Shown here: piece by piece, positions 32,706-43,689 of the stretch | Layout of the letters: each line of letters opens with the position of its first letter | Position numbering within the stretch: the stretch's first letter is position 1 | Source of the DNA: Ceratotherium simum simum | Lineage: Eukaryota; Chordata; Mammalia; Perissodactyla; Rhinocerotidae | NCBI RefSeq assembly: GCF_000283155.1 | Contig: NW_004454177.1 | Span: 4,480,730 to 4,544,729 of the forward strand | DNA length: 64,000 nt | Reading direction: 5' to 3' | Position numbers and translations under genes: made by a program | The notes under the pieces: generated by a model | Seen by the model: only the letters and a program-made list of their open reading frames with translations | What the model was told of the DNA's origin: nothing | The model's database searches: none

Positions 32706-34094
32706 CATCATGAACTCTGGTTGTTAAAGAGGCCTTAAAATCACTTAGCAAGAACTCTCTGCCTTCATGTCAGATGACATCATCAGTCACTAAGTCTGGC
32801 CAGGATGACCACAGGCATATCCATGTGTCCTAGGTGTCCTGAAGGCTGGGAAGAGGGGCCTTATCCTCTGCCTGTGGTGAGCCCCCTCTAGGGCCCAGAA
32901 ATTCCCTGGAGCTGCCTCCTAGTGGAGAGTGGGTTCACACGATGGCCAAGCAGTTAAGCACTGTGGCTTCTTCTGACCCCTCCCCCCCACCACCCCTGGA
33001 GACATCTCCAGGGGATAAATCTCCATGTGCTACAGGTACAGCCTGAAATTACTCCCTAGGGAGTGGAAGGTGGAACCATCCTTGAGCCCTTGAAGGTAGC
33101 CCTGGGGATCTATCCAACCCACTCCTTGGAGGTCACTGGGACTGGGGGCAAAGGTGAGCCTTAAAACAGGAAGGTACCAGTCTGGGGAGGCTCTGGGGAA
33201 GCGGCAAGCACAGTCTGGCTCCCCTCCTGTCCCTCTGTAGTAATTAACAAGCCTTTGTTCCTGTCCCTGATCTCGTCTGGCAGAGCCTTAATCATCCTCT
33301 TCCCTGCAATGAGCAGCCTTCTCATTAGGGCCTTAAGAACCTCTATTATAAACATGTAAATGGAACTCAACAAGGAGGGAAACATTTGACTGCTCCAATC
33401 TCCTTTGTGCTGCTGCCAGCTTTGGGCTGCGCACGCCCGCGATTTCACTGCTGAGCAGCTCAGCACACTGCCCCCACTGCCCCGTCACACCACTCCATCT
33501 TCTCTATCGGAATTTAATTACCTTCACCGGCGAGTGTTTGGAGAACCTCTTTCCATCAATTGATTCTGAAGTCAGATTTTTATTCCAAGATACTTAATGG
33601 CACTTGGGCTGATGGGAGCCTGGGAGCAGGTGGACCTGGGGCACAGGAAACCCTTTAACAACGGGGTTAGGAAGGGTCATCACGGTTATTCCCCTGCCTC
33701 TGAGGGGGACAATATTTCAGCCAGCCCAGACGGATGGGAGTCTCTCTTCTTTAAGGTCCACAGAAAAGCGGATTTCTGAGACTCCTACTGGTCTGGACTG
33801 GAAGTTCTTCTTGATGTCTGCCTAATGCTGGGTGAGCCTTTTTTTTTTTTTTTTCCACTTTAGTCTTTGATGAAAAAGAAAGAGCCCCATTAAATAGAAA
33901 GCCTGTCTACAGCCTGAGAAGGAAGCTGATGGTATGATCAGTGTCTCCTCCCAGGGCCATAACGGAGATGGAGACTCGCTCCTGCAGGCCCAGTGCCACT
34001 GCGGGGGAAGGGCCCCCCCAGCATGCCCAGTCCCTCCTGAGTAGGTCTTCATGTACCTGCGTCCTCCTTGATGCCAGCAATACCAGAGATGCTT
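32706..34094. other. Unique sequence with AT-rich island and poly-T
   Basis: Positions 33230-33600 form an AT-rich island with TAATTA at 33241-33246 and 33515-33520 and CAATTG at 33557-33562, and no known repeat. A 16-T run at 33839-33854 has no SINE body beside it. No gene. Confidence 0.45.
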
Positions 34095-34310
34095 GTCCCT
34101 ACTTACCTTCCTTTTGCAGCCCTTTCCAAATCTAAATCTCCATTCTGCTCATTCTTCAAAACCCAGATCCCTTCCCCTCCTCCATAAAACTGACCCATAC
34201 CATCAGGCCACGGTGATCTCTCCACCACTAACTTCAGAGTACGCCGTCTGCCCACTGTTTGTCCATTTAATGGGTGTAACCCATGCGACAAGTCCCTGTT
34301 GACCCTTAGC
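34095..34310 (+). mobile_element. Possible L2 fragment (sense)
   Basis: 'gctcattcttcaaaacccag' plus a following 'cctcctccataaaactgacc' segment resembles a decayed L2 3' region. Confidence 0.45.
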
Positions 34311-34429
34311 TGCTCATATGCATAAGTTGCATATGTCTCCCCAATCTGGATAAATTACTCCAAGGTATCTCTGCTTCAGGGTGGAGGCTGTGTCCTCCAC
34401 CTGGACACAGGCCAACACCAAGAAGACTA

Positions 34430-34602
34430 CACTGCTGGGTTGGCTGATAGGTGGGTCGACGGGTTGGTATATTGGTTAGAGACTTGTTGGGTTGGTGGGG
34501 TGGTGGAGTAGGTAGGTGGAAGAGTAGGCTTGTTAGTTGATGGCTGACTGGTGGATGAACCAGTATATCCATTAGAGGGTTGCTGGGTTGGCAGGGTGGC
34601 GG
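34430..34602. repeat. GGTT-rich tetranucleotide-like array, left half
   Basis: G/T-rich, C-poor plus strand made of ggttgg, ggttgt, tggtgg and gtaggt motifs with a rough 4-base rhythm. Strongly strand-asymmetric. Closely spaced GG runs give two-tier G-quadruplex potential. Confidence 0.8.
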
Positions 34603-35192
34603 AAGAGTGCTATTCCAGTTATGACCTTACTGCCCGTCATCTTCAAATCTGCTCTTTGCCGCCTGGACTGCGATCTTAGCTGGACTTGGGAAGGTTTCTC
34701 CTTTACCAGCTGGCTCTCTGTTAAGCTTGTTGGTAGAAGGGGCTGAAGCACTTCAGGATGAAGGGGCTTCCCTTCCCGGCCCCTGCAGTGAGGCACCCAC
34801 TAGCATACAGCTTCCCCCGGCACACCAGAAGGCATCTTCCCATGGAGTCCCACCAGCGTGGCGCCTCAGCAAATTCTTCTGCCGTCCACTGGGTCTGGAT
34901 GTACCTTCCCTTAACAAGGCAGTGATGTCAGCCCTGGGTGTGTGGCAGGGGGAAGGCTCTTCCTGATTTGTTCCTTCCTTTGGTGCTCTGCCTCAGCCCC
35001 GGAGTAGTGGCCACTCCCCATATCTCCTCTCCCTGTGTTTCTTTAGAGGAGATAGGCTCCTCTAAACCTCTGTAAACCTTGTTAAGGTCAGTAGGTAATC
35101 CTTAGTAAGTCATCTCCTGTTATAGTTAATAATTCTTTATATTAAACCTTTCTTGTTAATATTACTGTGTAGTTTCTATCTCCTGATTGGAC
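34603..35192 (+). mobile_element. Probable LTR-type insertion splitting the array
   Basis: About 590 bp with composition unlike its flanks. Its right part ('gtcagtaggtaatccttag', 'gttaataattctttatatta', 'gtgtagtttctatctcctga') resembles the 3' end of an ERVL/MaLR-type LTR. The family and left end are uncertain, and no duplication could be read in the repetitive flanks. Confidence 0.4.
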
Positions 35193-35480
35193 AATGGGGT
35201 AATGGGTTGATTGGTGAGTTGAACAATGGCTAGTTAGTAGGGGAGTAGGATGGTAGAAGAATAGGTTGGTGGACTGGTTGGTTGGCAGCTTGGCTGATTG
35301 GTGAGTTGGCTGGTAGTTACTTAGAAGGTTGTTGGGTTGGTGGTGTGGCATGGTGTAGGGTGATGGGTTGGTTGGTGGTGGATTAGCTAGTGGGGTGACG
35401 ACTTGATTGGTAGGTTGGTAGACTCAGTGGTTGATGGATTAGTTGGAGGGTTGGTTGATAGGTTAGTGTTTTAGGACATG
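35193..35480. repeat. GGTT-rich tetranucleotide-like array, right half
   Basis: Same motif pool as the left half (ggttggt, tgattggtga, ggttgttggg), again G/T-rich on the plus strand. Together the halves make about 460 bp. Confidence 0.85.
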
Positions 35481-37004
35481 GGTTAGCATCACATTGGAGG
35501 GAAGGACAAGTCCCAGGGAGGCCCCTACAGCGCCAGTGAGTCTCAGTCTCCATTTCTGCCCTACCCAAAGGGGCCCAGCCTGCCCCCAAACTGGAATCCT
35601 CACAGCTGTGCCATGGCTGCTGGAACACCTCTGCACACAGACGCAGCGGGTGGAGAAGGAGGCTTCTGGGGAACTTGGAGAATAGCCCTAGGGGACAACA
35701 AGCACAGGAACCCTGAGGCATTAGAGCTGGCCCACGTCCCTTTACCACCCCGCTCCAGCCCCAGCTGCTCCTGCAGGCTATGACACAGCCCCAAGGTACC
35801 ACCTGATTACCAGCACCCAGAGGGCCTTCCAGAAAAGAGGTTAGAATTCACTGTCCTTCAGGATGGGTTTGTGCCTCTGCCCCATGAAACCTCCTGAGAC
35901 ACAGACCCCAAAGCGTGGATGTCCTTTAGGTGCTGGCCACCCCCTATCCCAGCCAGGCTTGGAATTCTCCCCGGCACATGCCCCGCCCTTCTGCCCATCA
36001 CCCCCAGACCCTCTTTCTCTGTCTGGTCCATCCCTGTCACCCTCAGTCCTCAGCTCTCCCCTTGCCACGCTCCCCCCACACACATATCTCCTCCCTCTGG
36101 CCTGTCCTTGAGGCCTCAGCTGAAGCCCAGCAAGGCCTTGGTCCCCTTCTCCACTGCCCCCTCCCTGCTCCCCAACCACCCCCTAGGTCCCCACCTTAAT
36201 GCTTTTTGGTTGGCCTGGCCCACACCCCAGCCAAAGCCACCAAGATATTTCCAAATTGCATCTTTTAAGAATCAGAAAAAGATTTCTGAAGGAAATTGCT
36301 TTTTCTTCTGCTCAGTCCAGATGGGCTATTTTTCACTTTTCACCCCCCTCACAATCTCAGTGAAAAATGAGATTACGTGTAAAGCTTTTCCCTGGGTTGG
36401 GGCCCGTCTCTATCCCTCCTGAGGCCTGGAGGCATCACAGAAGGCCATGTCCCGGGGGTTGGGGCAGGCAGCAGCTTCCGGTCCTGCAGACAGGCTCTAC
36501 TCCAGGGCTCCCCAAGCACAGTGGTCAGGCCCTGGGAGCTGTGGGGAGAGGGCAGATGAGGGAGGGGGCTCACAGCTGCAGAGAGTGGGGCTGGGTGGGG
36601 CCGACCTGTGAAGTGGGAGGGTCGCTTGTCTCCTGATGTCCCCCCACATCCATAGACTCACACCCACTCACATGCTACCACCACCCGCCAGCTGCTTGCC
36701 AGGCCTTCCCCTCTCATCGCCCTGTGGGCCCACCCGTCCAGGCCTCAGGTCAGGGGCAAAGCACCTAATTACCCCAATCACGCCAAGAGCAACGGCCACC
36801 CATGCCAGGCCTGAGGGCCACTCCCTGGAGAGACCACCAGCCTGAGCTGGGAGGCTCAAGTTCCAGCCCTGCTCAGAGAGTCACTTGCCCTCTCTCGGCC
36901 TCAGTCTCTTCCCTGGAAGGGGCGTGAGGAGCCCGCACTGCCAGCTCAGAGTCGAGGCCAGGCTGGGATGCAGTGATGCATGGCAGGCCCCTGGTAAGGT
37001 GACA
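35481..37004. other. Unique GC-rich sequence
   Basis: No supported gene. Overlapping frames of up to 167 codons (35919-36422 plus) are Pro/Ser/Leu-rich and overlap equal frames on the other strand. A weak MIR trace lies near 36840-36930. Confidence 0.4.
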
Positions 37005-37061
37005 GCCGCATATTTCTTGACCACTCAAGCTGTGCCACACACCATGTGAGTGTCTTAAACA
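37005..37061 (-). mobile_element. MIR SINE, left part (antisense)
   Basis: Reversed MIR start ('tatttcttgaccactcaag', 'cacaccatgtgagtg') broken by an ERE. Confidence 0.7.
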
Positions 37062-37070
37062 CTTGGTCTC

Positions 37071-37319
37071 GTTTTTTTGTTTGTTTGTTTGTTTTTTGTG
37101 AGGAAGATCAGCCCTGAGCTAACATCCATGCCAATCCTCCTCTTTTTGCTGAGGAAGACTGGCCCTGGGCTAACATCCGTGCCCATCTTCCTCTACTTTA
37201 TATGGGATGCTGCCACAGCATGGCCTGACAAGCAGTGAATCGGCGCACGCCCGGGATCCGAACCCGGGCCACCAGCAGCAAAGCACAAGCACTTAACCGC
37301 TACGCCACGGGGCTGGCCT
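37071..37319 (-). mobile_element. ERE SINE nested in MIR, dimeric-tail type
   Basis: Antisense ERE with a T-rich (GTTT)n tail, two reversed tail modules, the 'cccgggatccgaacccggg' B-box region and the head ending 'cacggggctggcc'. An exact 9-bp duplication (cttggtctc) lies at 37062-37070 and 37320-37328. Confidence 0.96.
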
Positions 37320-37328
37320 CTTGGTCTC

Positions 37329-37500
37329 ATTTTGTCTTCATGAGAACCTACACACAGGTTGGGTTGTTATCTCATCTAAAGAGAAGGAATCAAGGCTCAG
37401 AGAGGCTATGAAACTGCCCAAAGTCACACAGCAGACAAGGCATGGAGCCAGGCCTCAAGTTCCTGTTCTTAACCCTCATACTGCGTCCTCAGGTGCTATT
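37329..37500 (-). mobile_element. MIR SINE, right part (antisense)
   Basis: Continuation of the split MIR: 'ctcagagaggctatgaaac', 'tgcccaaagtcacacagc', 'ttcttaaccctcatactgc'. Confidence 0.85.
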
Positions 37501-37624
37501 CTGTGTTTTTTAAAAAGAGACTTTGGCAGAACTATCATCCAAAGAAATAATTAGAGGAGGAATTTCGGGCTATGCATGTATGGAGGAGATATAGGGATGG
37601 GAAAAACATTCTAGAAGTCCTCCA

Positions 37625-37830
37625 ATGATAATAATAGTGGCTAACACTTATTGAGTCTGACTATATGCAGGCACTCTGCTGAATTCTTTGTGGTATAACT
37701 CATTTAATCTTTCAACAACCCTATGAGATGGGTACTATTATGTCTAATGTGCAGATGGAAAAACTGAGGCAGAGAAGTTACTTAACTTGTTCAAAGGCAC
37801 GTGACCAACAAGCAGCCACACCTTACAGCC
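37625..37830 (-). mobile_element. MIR SINE (antisense)
   Basis: Reversed MIR: 'aataatagtggctaacac', 'taactcatttaatctttc', 'ccctatgagatgggtac', 'aaaactgaggcagagaag'. Well preserved. Confidence 0.9.
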
Positions 37831-39159
37831 TCAGTGAAGGCACCAAGGAAGTTGCTTCCCCTACTGCAGGCTCCTCTTCCTAAACAAGGGGGTATGTTGG
37901 GAGCAGGGGACAGGGAGTGAACAGGGGCCAAGGGTCAGCATGAGGACCCCAGACCTAGTGCCCACAGAGAGGATGGGGGTTTTCAGGCCCAAGTCCCTTC
38001 TCTCTTGGTCACACCCCCTCCCCCACCCCCAACAGTCTGGTTAGTGTTGCTCAAGGCTGCAGTGCTGATGGAGGGAGCATGTAGCTCAAGGTAGAGGACG
38101 CAGGCACACACCTGGTCCTTCCACCCCACCCCAGCCTCCCAATCTCCCCCTTGAGTGTCCCCCGCCTCTGGCCCTCTGTGCCAATTGCTCCCGCCTCCCC
38201 TATCTCCCACTATCTCCCTTTTCCTGGCACCAAACTTCAGATGCAGGGGTCACCTCAGCCACTGTGATGGTAACAGGGGGCCAAAAGGGTGAGTGACTTC
38301 ACCTGGGAATGAGGCTGTGAAGTCCAAGACCAGCTGGGCAGGGCTAGGGAGGGGGCACTTATCAGGAGATGGCGGGCTGGAGGCAAAAGCGTACCTGGGC
38401 CAAGCAATTGCTAGGCTGCGGCTGAGTAAATCACATTGACTCTTAAAGAGGGGCCTGGAAAGAGGAGTGGCAGCAAGGGACTGTTCTCCCAATGCGAGAG
38501 GTCTGTCACCTGCAGCTTCCTCTCTCTGGGAAATCCTCCATCTCTATTTGGTGCCCTCTCTCCAGTCAGAGCCAGCCCCACCCACCCACCCCACACACGC
38601 GCATTCAACTATAAGTAATAATCTATGCACACCTTGCTGCCAAGAGATTTTGAAATAGCTTAAAAGAATGCACATAATAGTAGAAGATTAAACACATAAG
38701 TGGATTATTTCATCAAAGCAAAAGAGTAGTGGGGCCTCGTCTTCAGCAGCGTGAGTGAGACAGCAGGTCCACTAGCAGCAGGAGAAGGAAGGAGGTGGCA
38801 GAGACCCAGAGAGAGAGGTGAGGCGCCAGAGATAGCAGCCGAGAGAGATTCCGGAAAGAGACCAAGAGAAAGCCTCGGTCCCCAGCAGCCTCCCAGAGTC
38901 CTGGGCCACTCCACCAGACACGCCCCATTCTTGCGATGAATTTCTCTTTTCTGTTAAAAACAATCAAGATGCAGAGAGAGGAAAAGCAGAATAACAAGCC
39001 GAGGTCAGAGGGCAGTTTTAGTGCTCAGAAAAATTCACCAAATCAGCTCTGGGGCTGGGGGCAGCCAGAGCAGAGAGGGAAATAGCGATGAGCCCCTTAG
39101 GATCCGTGAGATAAATCCTCAGCATAGAAAACCAGCCACATTGGCCTGTTCCGTTGATT
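37831..39159. other. Unique sequence
   Basis: No gene or clear repeat. Positions 38590-38720 are AT-rich after a CG-containing CA-like patch. Confidence 0.4.
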
Positions 39160-39225
39160 GCGGGCTCTGCCGCACCTGGGACGGTGGCTGGCACACAGGA
39201 GATGCTCAGTAAATACATTCAGTGA
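39160..39225 (+). mobile_element. L2 LINE tail (sense), split by ERE
   Basis: 'cggtggctggcacacagg', 'gatgctcagtaaatacatt' is the sense L2 terminus. It continues after the ERE as the (GAAT)n end at 39449-39465. Confidence 0.8.
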
Positions 39226-39433
39226 GGGCCGGCCCGTGGCTTAGCGGTTAAGTGCGTGCGCTCCGCTGCTGGCAACCCCGGTTCGGATCCCGGGCGCTCA
39301 CTGACACACTGCTTCTCCAGCCGTGCTGAGGCCGCGTCCCACATACAGCGACTAGAAGGATGTGTAACTATGACATACAACTATCTACTGGGGCTTTGGG
39401 GGAAAAAAATAAAGAAATAAAATTATAAAAATA
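39226..39433 (+). mobile_element. ERE1-type SINE with standard tail
   Basis: Sense ERE with the standard tail: head 'gggccggcccgtggcttag', 'gttcggatcccgggcgct', 'ccgtgctgaggccgcg', then 'tatctactggggctttgg' and an A-rich end. An exact 15-bp duplication (aaatacattcagtga) lies at 39211-39225 and 39434-39448. Its body lacks the 'gttagctcagg' modules of the other copies and keeps more CpG, so it may be the youngest insertion here. Confidence 0.98.
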
Positions 39434-39575
39434 AAATACATTCAGTGAATGAATGAATGAATGAGTGAACATCAGTTTCTCAATACAGGCTAAGGTTTCT
39501 CTGGCACATAGGTCTGAGGAAAAAAATTTCATCCGTGGGCTGTCCTAACCAGGTCACTGAGTAATGTGGTGGAGA

Positions 39576-40145
39576 ATTCATTCATTCATTCACTCGTTCA
39601 TCTCACAATATCTATTGAGCCCCTTCCCAGTGAGCACTGCTCTAGGATGAATCAGTGAACAAAATATAAAAACTCCTGCCCTCGGGGAGCTTTCACTGTG
39701 TGGGCAGGAGACAAAGAGCACACAGTAAACATAGACAATTGAATAATTGGTACCCTAGAAGGTGCTGCGTGCTAGGGAGGAAATGAAATGTGCGGGATTG
39801 AGGGGTGCGGTTGGGGGGCATTTCAGCAGAGACTTGGAGGAGGTGAGAGGGTGAGCCAGCCGGACTCCTGGGGAAAGAGAAATCGCAGGGTCCCCAGGTG
39901 GAGCCTGTCGGTGTGCGGGGGTCGGGGCGGCTGGGGCAGCGGGGCCGGCAGAGCAGCTGGGGCCAGGTGAGGCTCGTGGCCTGAGGCTGCAGGGGCACAG
40001 GAGGAGCAGGAGACCAGGCGGGGGCCACGGAGGGGCAGGGCCAGGGTGGCAGCAGACGGTGGAAGTGGTCAGATTCCGGACGTATTTGGGGGTTTAGCAG
40101 GCAGGGCATCCAGACAGATTGGGTATGGGGCGTAAGGAGAGGAGG
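39576..40145 (-). mobile_element. L2 LINE 3' part (antisense)
   Basis: Starts at the reversed terminus ('aattcattcattcattcac') and continues through 'tgccctcggggagcttt' and 'gacttggaggaggtgagag' to a region matching the RT C-terminus ('ggtcagattccggacgta'). The middle has drifted to high GC with many CpG. Confidence 0.8.
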
Positions 40146-40443
40146 GGCGTGGGATGCCTCACAGGCCCCCCCGGAGCCTCCACACTGCATACAACTGGGG
40201 GGGTTGGTGCACTGCCTTACCCCTCCCTCGGGACAAGCCAGGAACAGAGCAATCTCCCCAGACGGGGTCTTCACACCGACGTAAAGGGCGGCCGCCAGCC
40301 TGGGAAAGACCCCACAGCCTGTCCAAAGGCCACTGCGTGTCACTGCTTCCACCCCGACTACACCCTCTGCCAACCAGACCCTGAGTTCCTCCAGAGCAGG
40401 ACTGCAACATACTCCTTTGTACCCGGCCCCCACCCAGTGCTGC
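40146..40443. other. Unique sequence
   Basis: No feature supported. The minus-strand 251-codon frame 39693-40448 runs through the L2 and is spurious. Confidence 0.4.
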
Positions 40444-40497
40444 CACACTCACACACACACACACACACTCACACACTTGCTCACACACACACACAGC
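40444..40497. repeat. (CA)n microsatellite
   Basis: CA tract broken by 'ctc' and 'cttgctc'. Confidence 0.95.
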
Positions 40498-40818
40498 ACA
40501 TCACCCTTGATTTTGTGTTTCGAGGGTTCATACCCCTCCAGGACGCCCTCCACCGGCCCCAGGTTGGAGCCCTGGGCTGGGATCCGGGTTAGGACCCCTC
40601 AGATCCGAAGTTCAGCCCCCGTGGTCCTCAGCACCTATGTGGAAGCCCGGAGAGCCTGGGAGCTCACGAGGAGAGAAGGACTAGGAGCAGGGTGGAAGGT
40701 GCGCCTGTGCTCCTGAGTGCTGCATCACTTCTTTCCTCCAACCCGTCGTTCATTCAGCTGCTTGGGCATGGGGGATGGAAAAAACCAGTAAGACACCTGG
40801 TCTAAAAGGGAAGAAAAA

Positions 40819-40935
40819 TGAGCACTTACTATGTGACCAGATCTACGCCAGGCACTGCACAACCTTCATCTCCCAGCCTGACAACAACCCAGCACATACG
40901 ATGACAGAACGGCTGTCCCAGCTGCAGCACGCCCC
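40819..40935 (-). mobile_element. MIR SINE fragment (antisense)
   Basis: 'gagcacttactatgtgacc', 'cgccaggcactgcac' and a decayed remainder with 'tgacaacaacccagcac'. Confidence 0.65.
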
Positions 40936-42559
40936 GCCCCCCGCCAGGGCACATCTCCCTTAGCCCTCAGAATCCTGAGCCCGGATGCTCCCTCCAGCCT
41001 TGGCCCTCTGCTTCCACCGCCCCTCCTCCCTACTCAGAAAGGTTTCTGGTTTGGGCCCTGGCTCTACCAATGACAGCACAGCAGGCAGACGAGAAGTAGA
41101 AGAAGGCAGCCTGGGCATCCGCGATGACGCCCTGAGCTAGGCCAGCATGCCCCAGCCTTCCGGGTCCTAGAGCCAGTGGGAAGCAGGAAGGAGGGAGCAG
41201 GGAGCTTGCAGGCAAAGAAGGATGAAATATTGATGCCTGTGTCCTGGTAAAGCAGAGAACGCTGCTTGTCCATGAATAAAAGATGGGTCGGAGGAGCAGG
41301 CTGGGCCACAGATTAATTAATCTAAGTGAGCGCTCTGCTTTGTACCATGGGGGAGGGGGCGGTGGAGTAAACAGACTCACCTCCCAGCCGCTGTCCCAGC
41401 CTGCAGACCCAGAAGGGCAGGCAGAGGTCCTCTGTGCCAGCAGGCAGCGGGGCAAAGCAAGGACACAGGCAGAGCAGCTGCACCAAGCCCAGAGGGGCAG
41501 AGGCAGCCGGACCATCCAAGACCAGCCTGGGCCTCTCTGCTCCCGGCCTGCGGGGGCCACTCGAGATGGCAGCTTCCCCGGCAGATGGGAACGGCAGAGA
41601 CCAGACACTCTGGGGGGTGAGCTGTGCCAGGTGCAGGGTCTCTGAGGTTGATGAGGGGGAGTATCTAGGGCTCCTGGGTCCTTTCCTGCTTCCTCAATTT
41701 CTTCCTCAGGGAAACTTTGAGAACCTGGATGAGGGAGGGGAAAGGTGGGAAGAAGGTCAGAGGCAGCAGGTCTAAGATTTGGCCTAGAAAGTTGGGCACA
41801 GGCCGGGCACTGCTCTGAGGGATGCTGGCAGGGATGGATGGACCACAAGTTCTGAGACACCGGAAGAGCTGGAGGGTGCTATAGCTATTTCTGCCCTCAT
41901 GCTAATCCCAGGACTTTGACGCTTCCTGCCTTAGGCATAATAAAGAAAATGTGTTGCCAGAGGAGGGGGAATGGCCTCCAGGTTTCCTAGACGTGCTGGT
42001 GGCACTCAGTACCTCTGCTTTTATTTGTCATCCACTGTAGGCAGCAGCTTTCACAAGCTCTTGACGGTTTTATGTTTCCTAAAGGTTACACTAGGACTTT
42101 GTGGGAAGAATGGCAATGTACCTTATTACTCCCCCAACCTGGGGTCCTGCAGGAAGGCATCAGCTCCAGCATCTGAAGTGTCCCAGCGGACACTCCCCAA
42201 GGAGGAGCTCCCCACCCTCTCTCCCCAACCAGCCCGTGGGACCAGTGTGCCCTTTGCCCAGGACATCATCCTGGTCTGCTCTGTGTCCATGGACAGCAGT
42301 GCCATCCTTGGTACCGTTCCCTGGGGGAGGGCCAGGTGCAACTCCAGGTGGCCTCAGCTGAAACTGGCCGCAGCCCCAGGCAGGCAGCAAGACACCTCCA
42401 GCCTGACCCGTGGAAACTGGAAACTGGCCCCAGACCAGGCCATGGAGAGAGGACAGCAAAGATGGGGGTTACTGACATCCTCACAGGCTGGTTCCCTCCA
42501 CAGCCACGGCCATGGCTCCCACCTGCCTCCTCCCTGGAGCCCCCTGTGGCCTCCCCGGA
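40936..42559. other. Unique sequence, longest open frame of the window
   Basis: Contains the longest open frame (41030-41860 minus, 276 codons) and a 221-codon plus frame at 41971-42636. Both are Ser/Pro/Leu-rich, overlap several other frames, and show no motif, signal or splice support that I can see. Treated as non-coding. Confidence 0.4.
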
Positions 42560-42835
42560 CCACAGAGCCCTCTGCTCCTCTGCGCCAGGCTCACAGCGTT
42601 TCCTGTCTGTCCTGCTCACTGGGCAATTCATCATGAGCAGCCTGCTGACATCTCTCATACTCCATCTCATATTTGTTATTTTCATGTAGGCTTAGTCCTG
42701 TCTCTCCCATTAATTCCTAGCTCCTTGAATGCCAGAGCAAGTCCCTGTAGTGCCCAAAGCCATACACAGCCCTGGGCACATGAAAGGTGCATTGTACAGA
42801 TGTTAGAACAAGTGAATGGACAATGAATGGCCCAG
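42560..42835 (+). mobile_element. L2 LINE tail (sense)
   Basis: 'ctccttgaatgccagagcaag', 'ccatacacagccctgggcac', 'gaacaagtgaatggac' match the L2 end. The upstream half is poorly preserved. Confidence 0.55.
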
Positions 42836-42899
42836 CCACCTGCCCTCTCTCTATTCTGATCTTGGTGCCTGACCAGTCCTCACTACCTGCCTTTGAGAT

Positions 42900-43105
42900 G
42901 GGAACTGGTACTTACTGAAGGCACCTGTCTGCACCAGCCCACAACCAGACAGGTGTTTTACCAGCATCTAACCTTCCTCTCAGTGCTACAAGGCAGTCTC
43001 TCCCATTGGACAGATGACAAAACTGAGGCTCAGCCCTTAGCCAGTGTCACCCAGCTGGCAAGTGTTAGAGCCAGGAACAGGCCCTGGTCTGAGCCCAGGG
43101 TCCTT
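42900..43105 (-). mobile_element. MIR SINE (antisense)
   Basis: Reversed MIR: 'gttttaccagcatctaacc', 'gacagatgacaaaactgaggc', 'gtgtcacccagctggc', 'agagccaggaacaggcc'. Confidence 0.75.
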
Positions 43106-43689
43106 GCTCATGCCTCCACATGCTGACAGTGAGAAGCAGCAGGAACACGGGGCTGAGGGGCCTTTGCTTTCCTCACCTCTCCAGGAGAGAAAGAAGGGCT
43201 CTCCTGGCTGCTGAGACTGCCCTGGGGCTGCAGGACTGGTCCCATGGCTGAGAGCAGAAGAGGAGGGCAAGGAAGCCCCACCCCTCTTCCAGGGCTCCTT
43301 GAAAGATTCCCCAGGGTCTAGCTAAACCCGCTCAGCTGCCAAAGGCTGGCTGCCAGGTTCCAGACACCTCACCATCATCTGGGTCTGGAGCTGGGTTGAG
43401 GAGCAAGGTTGGTGAGCCTCGTCAGCCCAGAAATAATCACAAGGTCTCTGGAATCCTGCCAGGAGATGAGAAACGGAAGCCTACCGACCTGGGAAGCATG
43501 TACACTGTCACACACATTCCAGCATTTTACCTCTGAAGCAGTGGCGTCTCCGGGGGTGGATTTCTGAGAAAAGTGGCTGGGAAGCCAGGAGCCTGCCATC
43601 TCTGTGGTCACAGTGCCACCTGCTGGCTATACATGGCATAGCAGGTAGGGGCTGTTCAGCTTCAGGAAGAATTTCCAGACTATCGACAT
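43106..43689. other. Unique sequence
   Basis: No supported feature. Confidence 0.4.

Noticed and set aside
32935..32985. Possible seventh ERE head ('gatggccaagcagttaagcac')
   Set aside because: Only the first 25 bases resemble an ERE. No B-box, tail module or A-tail follows.
33839..33854. Poly-T run as the tail of a processed pseudogene or SINE
   Set aside because: No SINE body, reversed polyadenylation signal or coding-like sequence lies beside it.
20191..39433. tRNA genes within the ERE SINE heads
   Set aside because: The heads are tRNA-derived with B-box-like motifs but lack cloverleaf pairing and a mature 3' end. They are SINEs.
39693..40448. 251-codon minus-strand frame
   Set aside because: Runs through an antisense L2 and unrelated flanking sequence, so it is a chance frame in high-GC DNA.
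41030..41860. 276-codon open frame on the minus strand, the longest here
   Set aside because: Ser/Pro/Leu-rich translation without domains, overlapped by several other frames in GC-rich DNA. No splice, promoter or repeat support.
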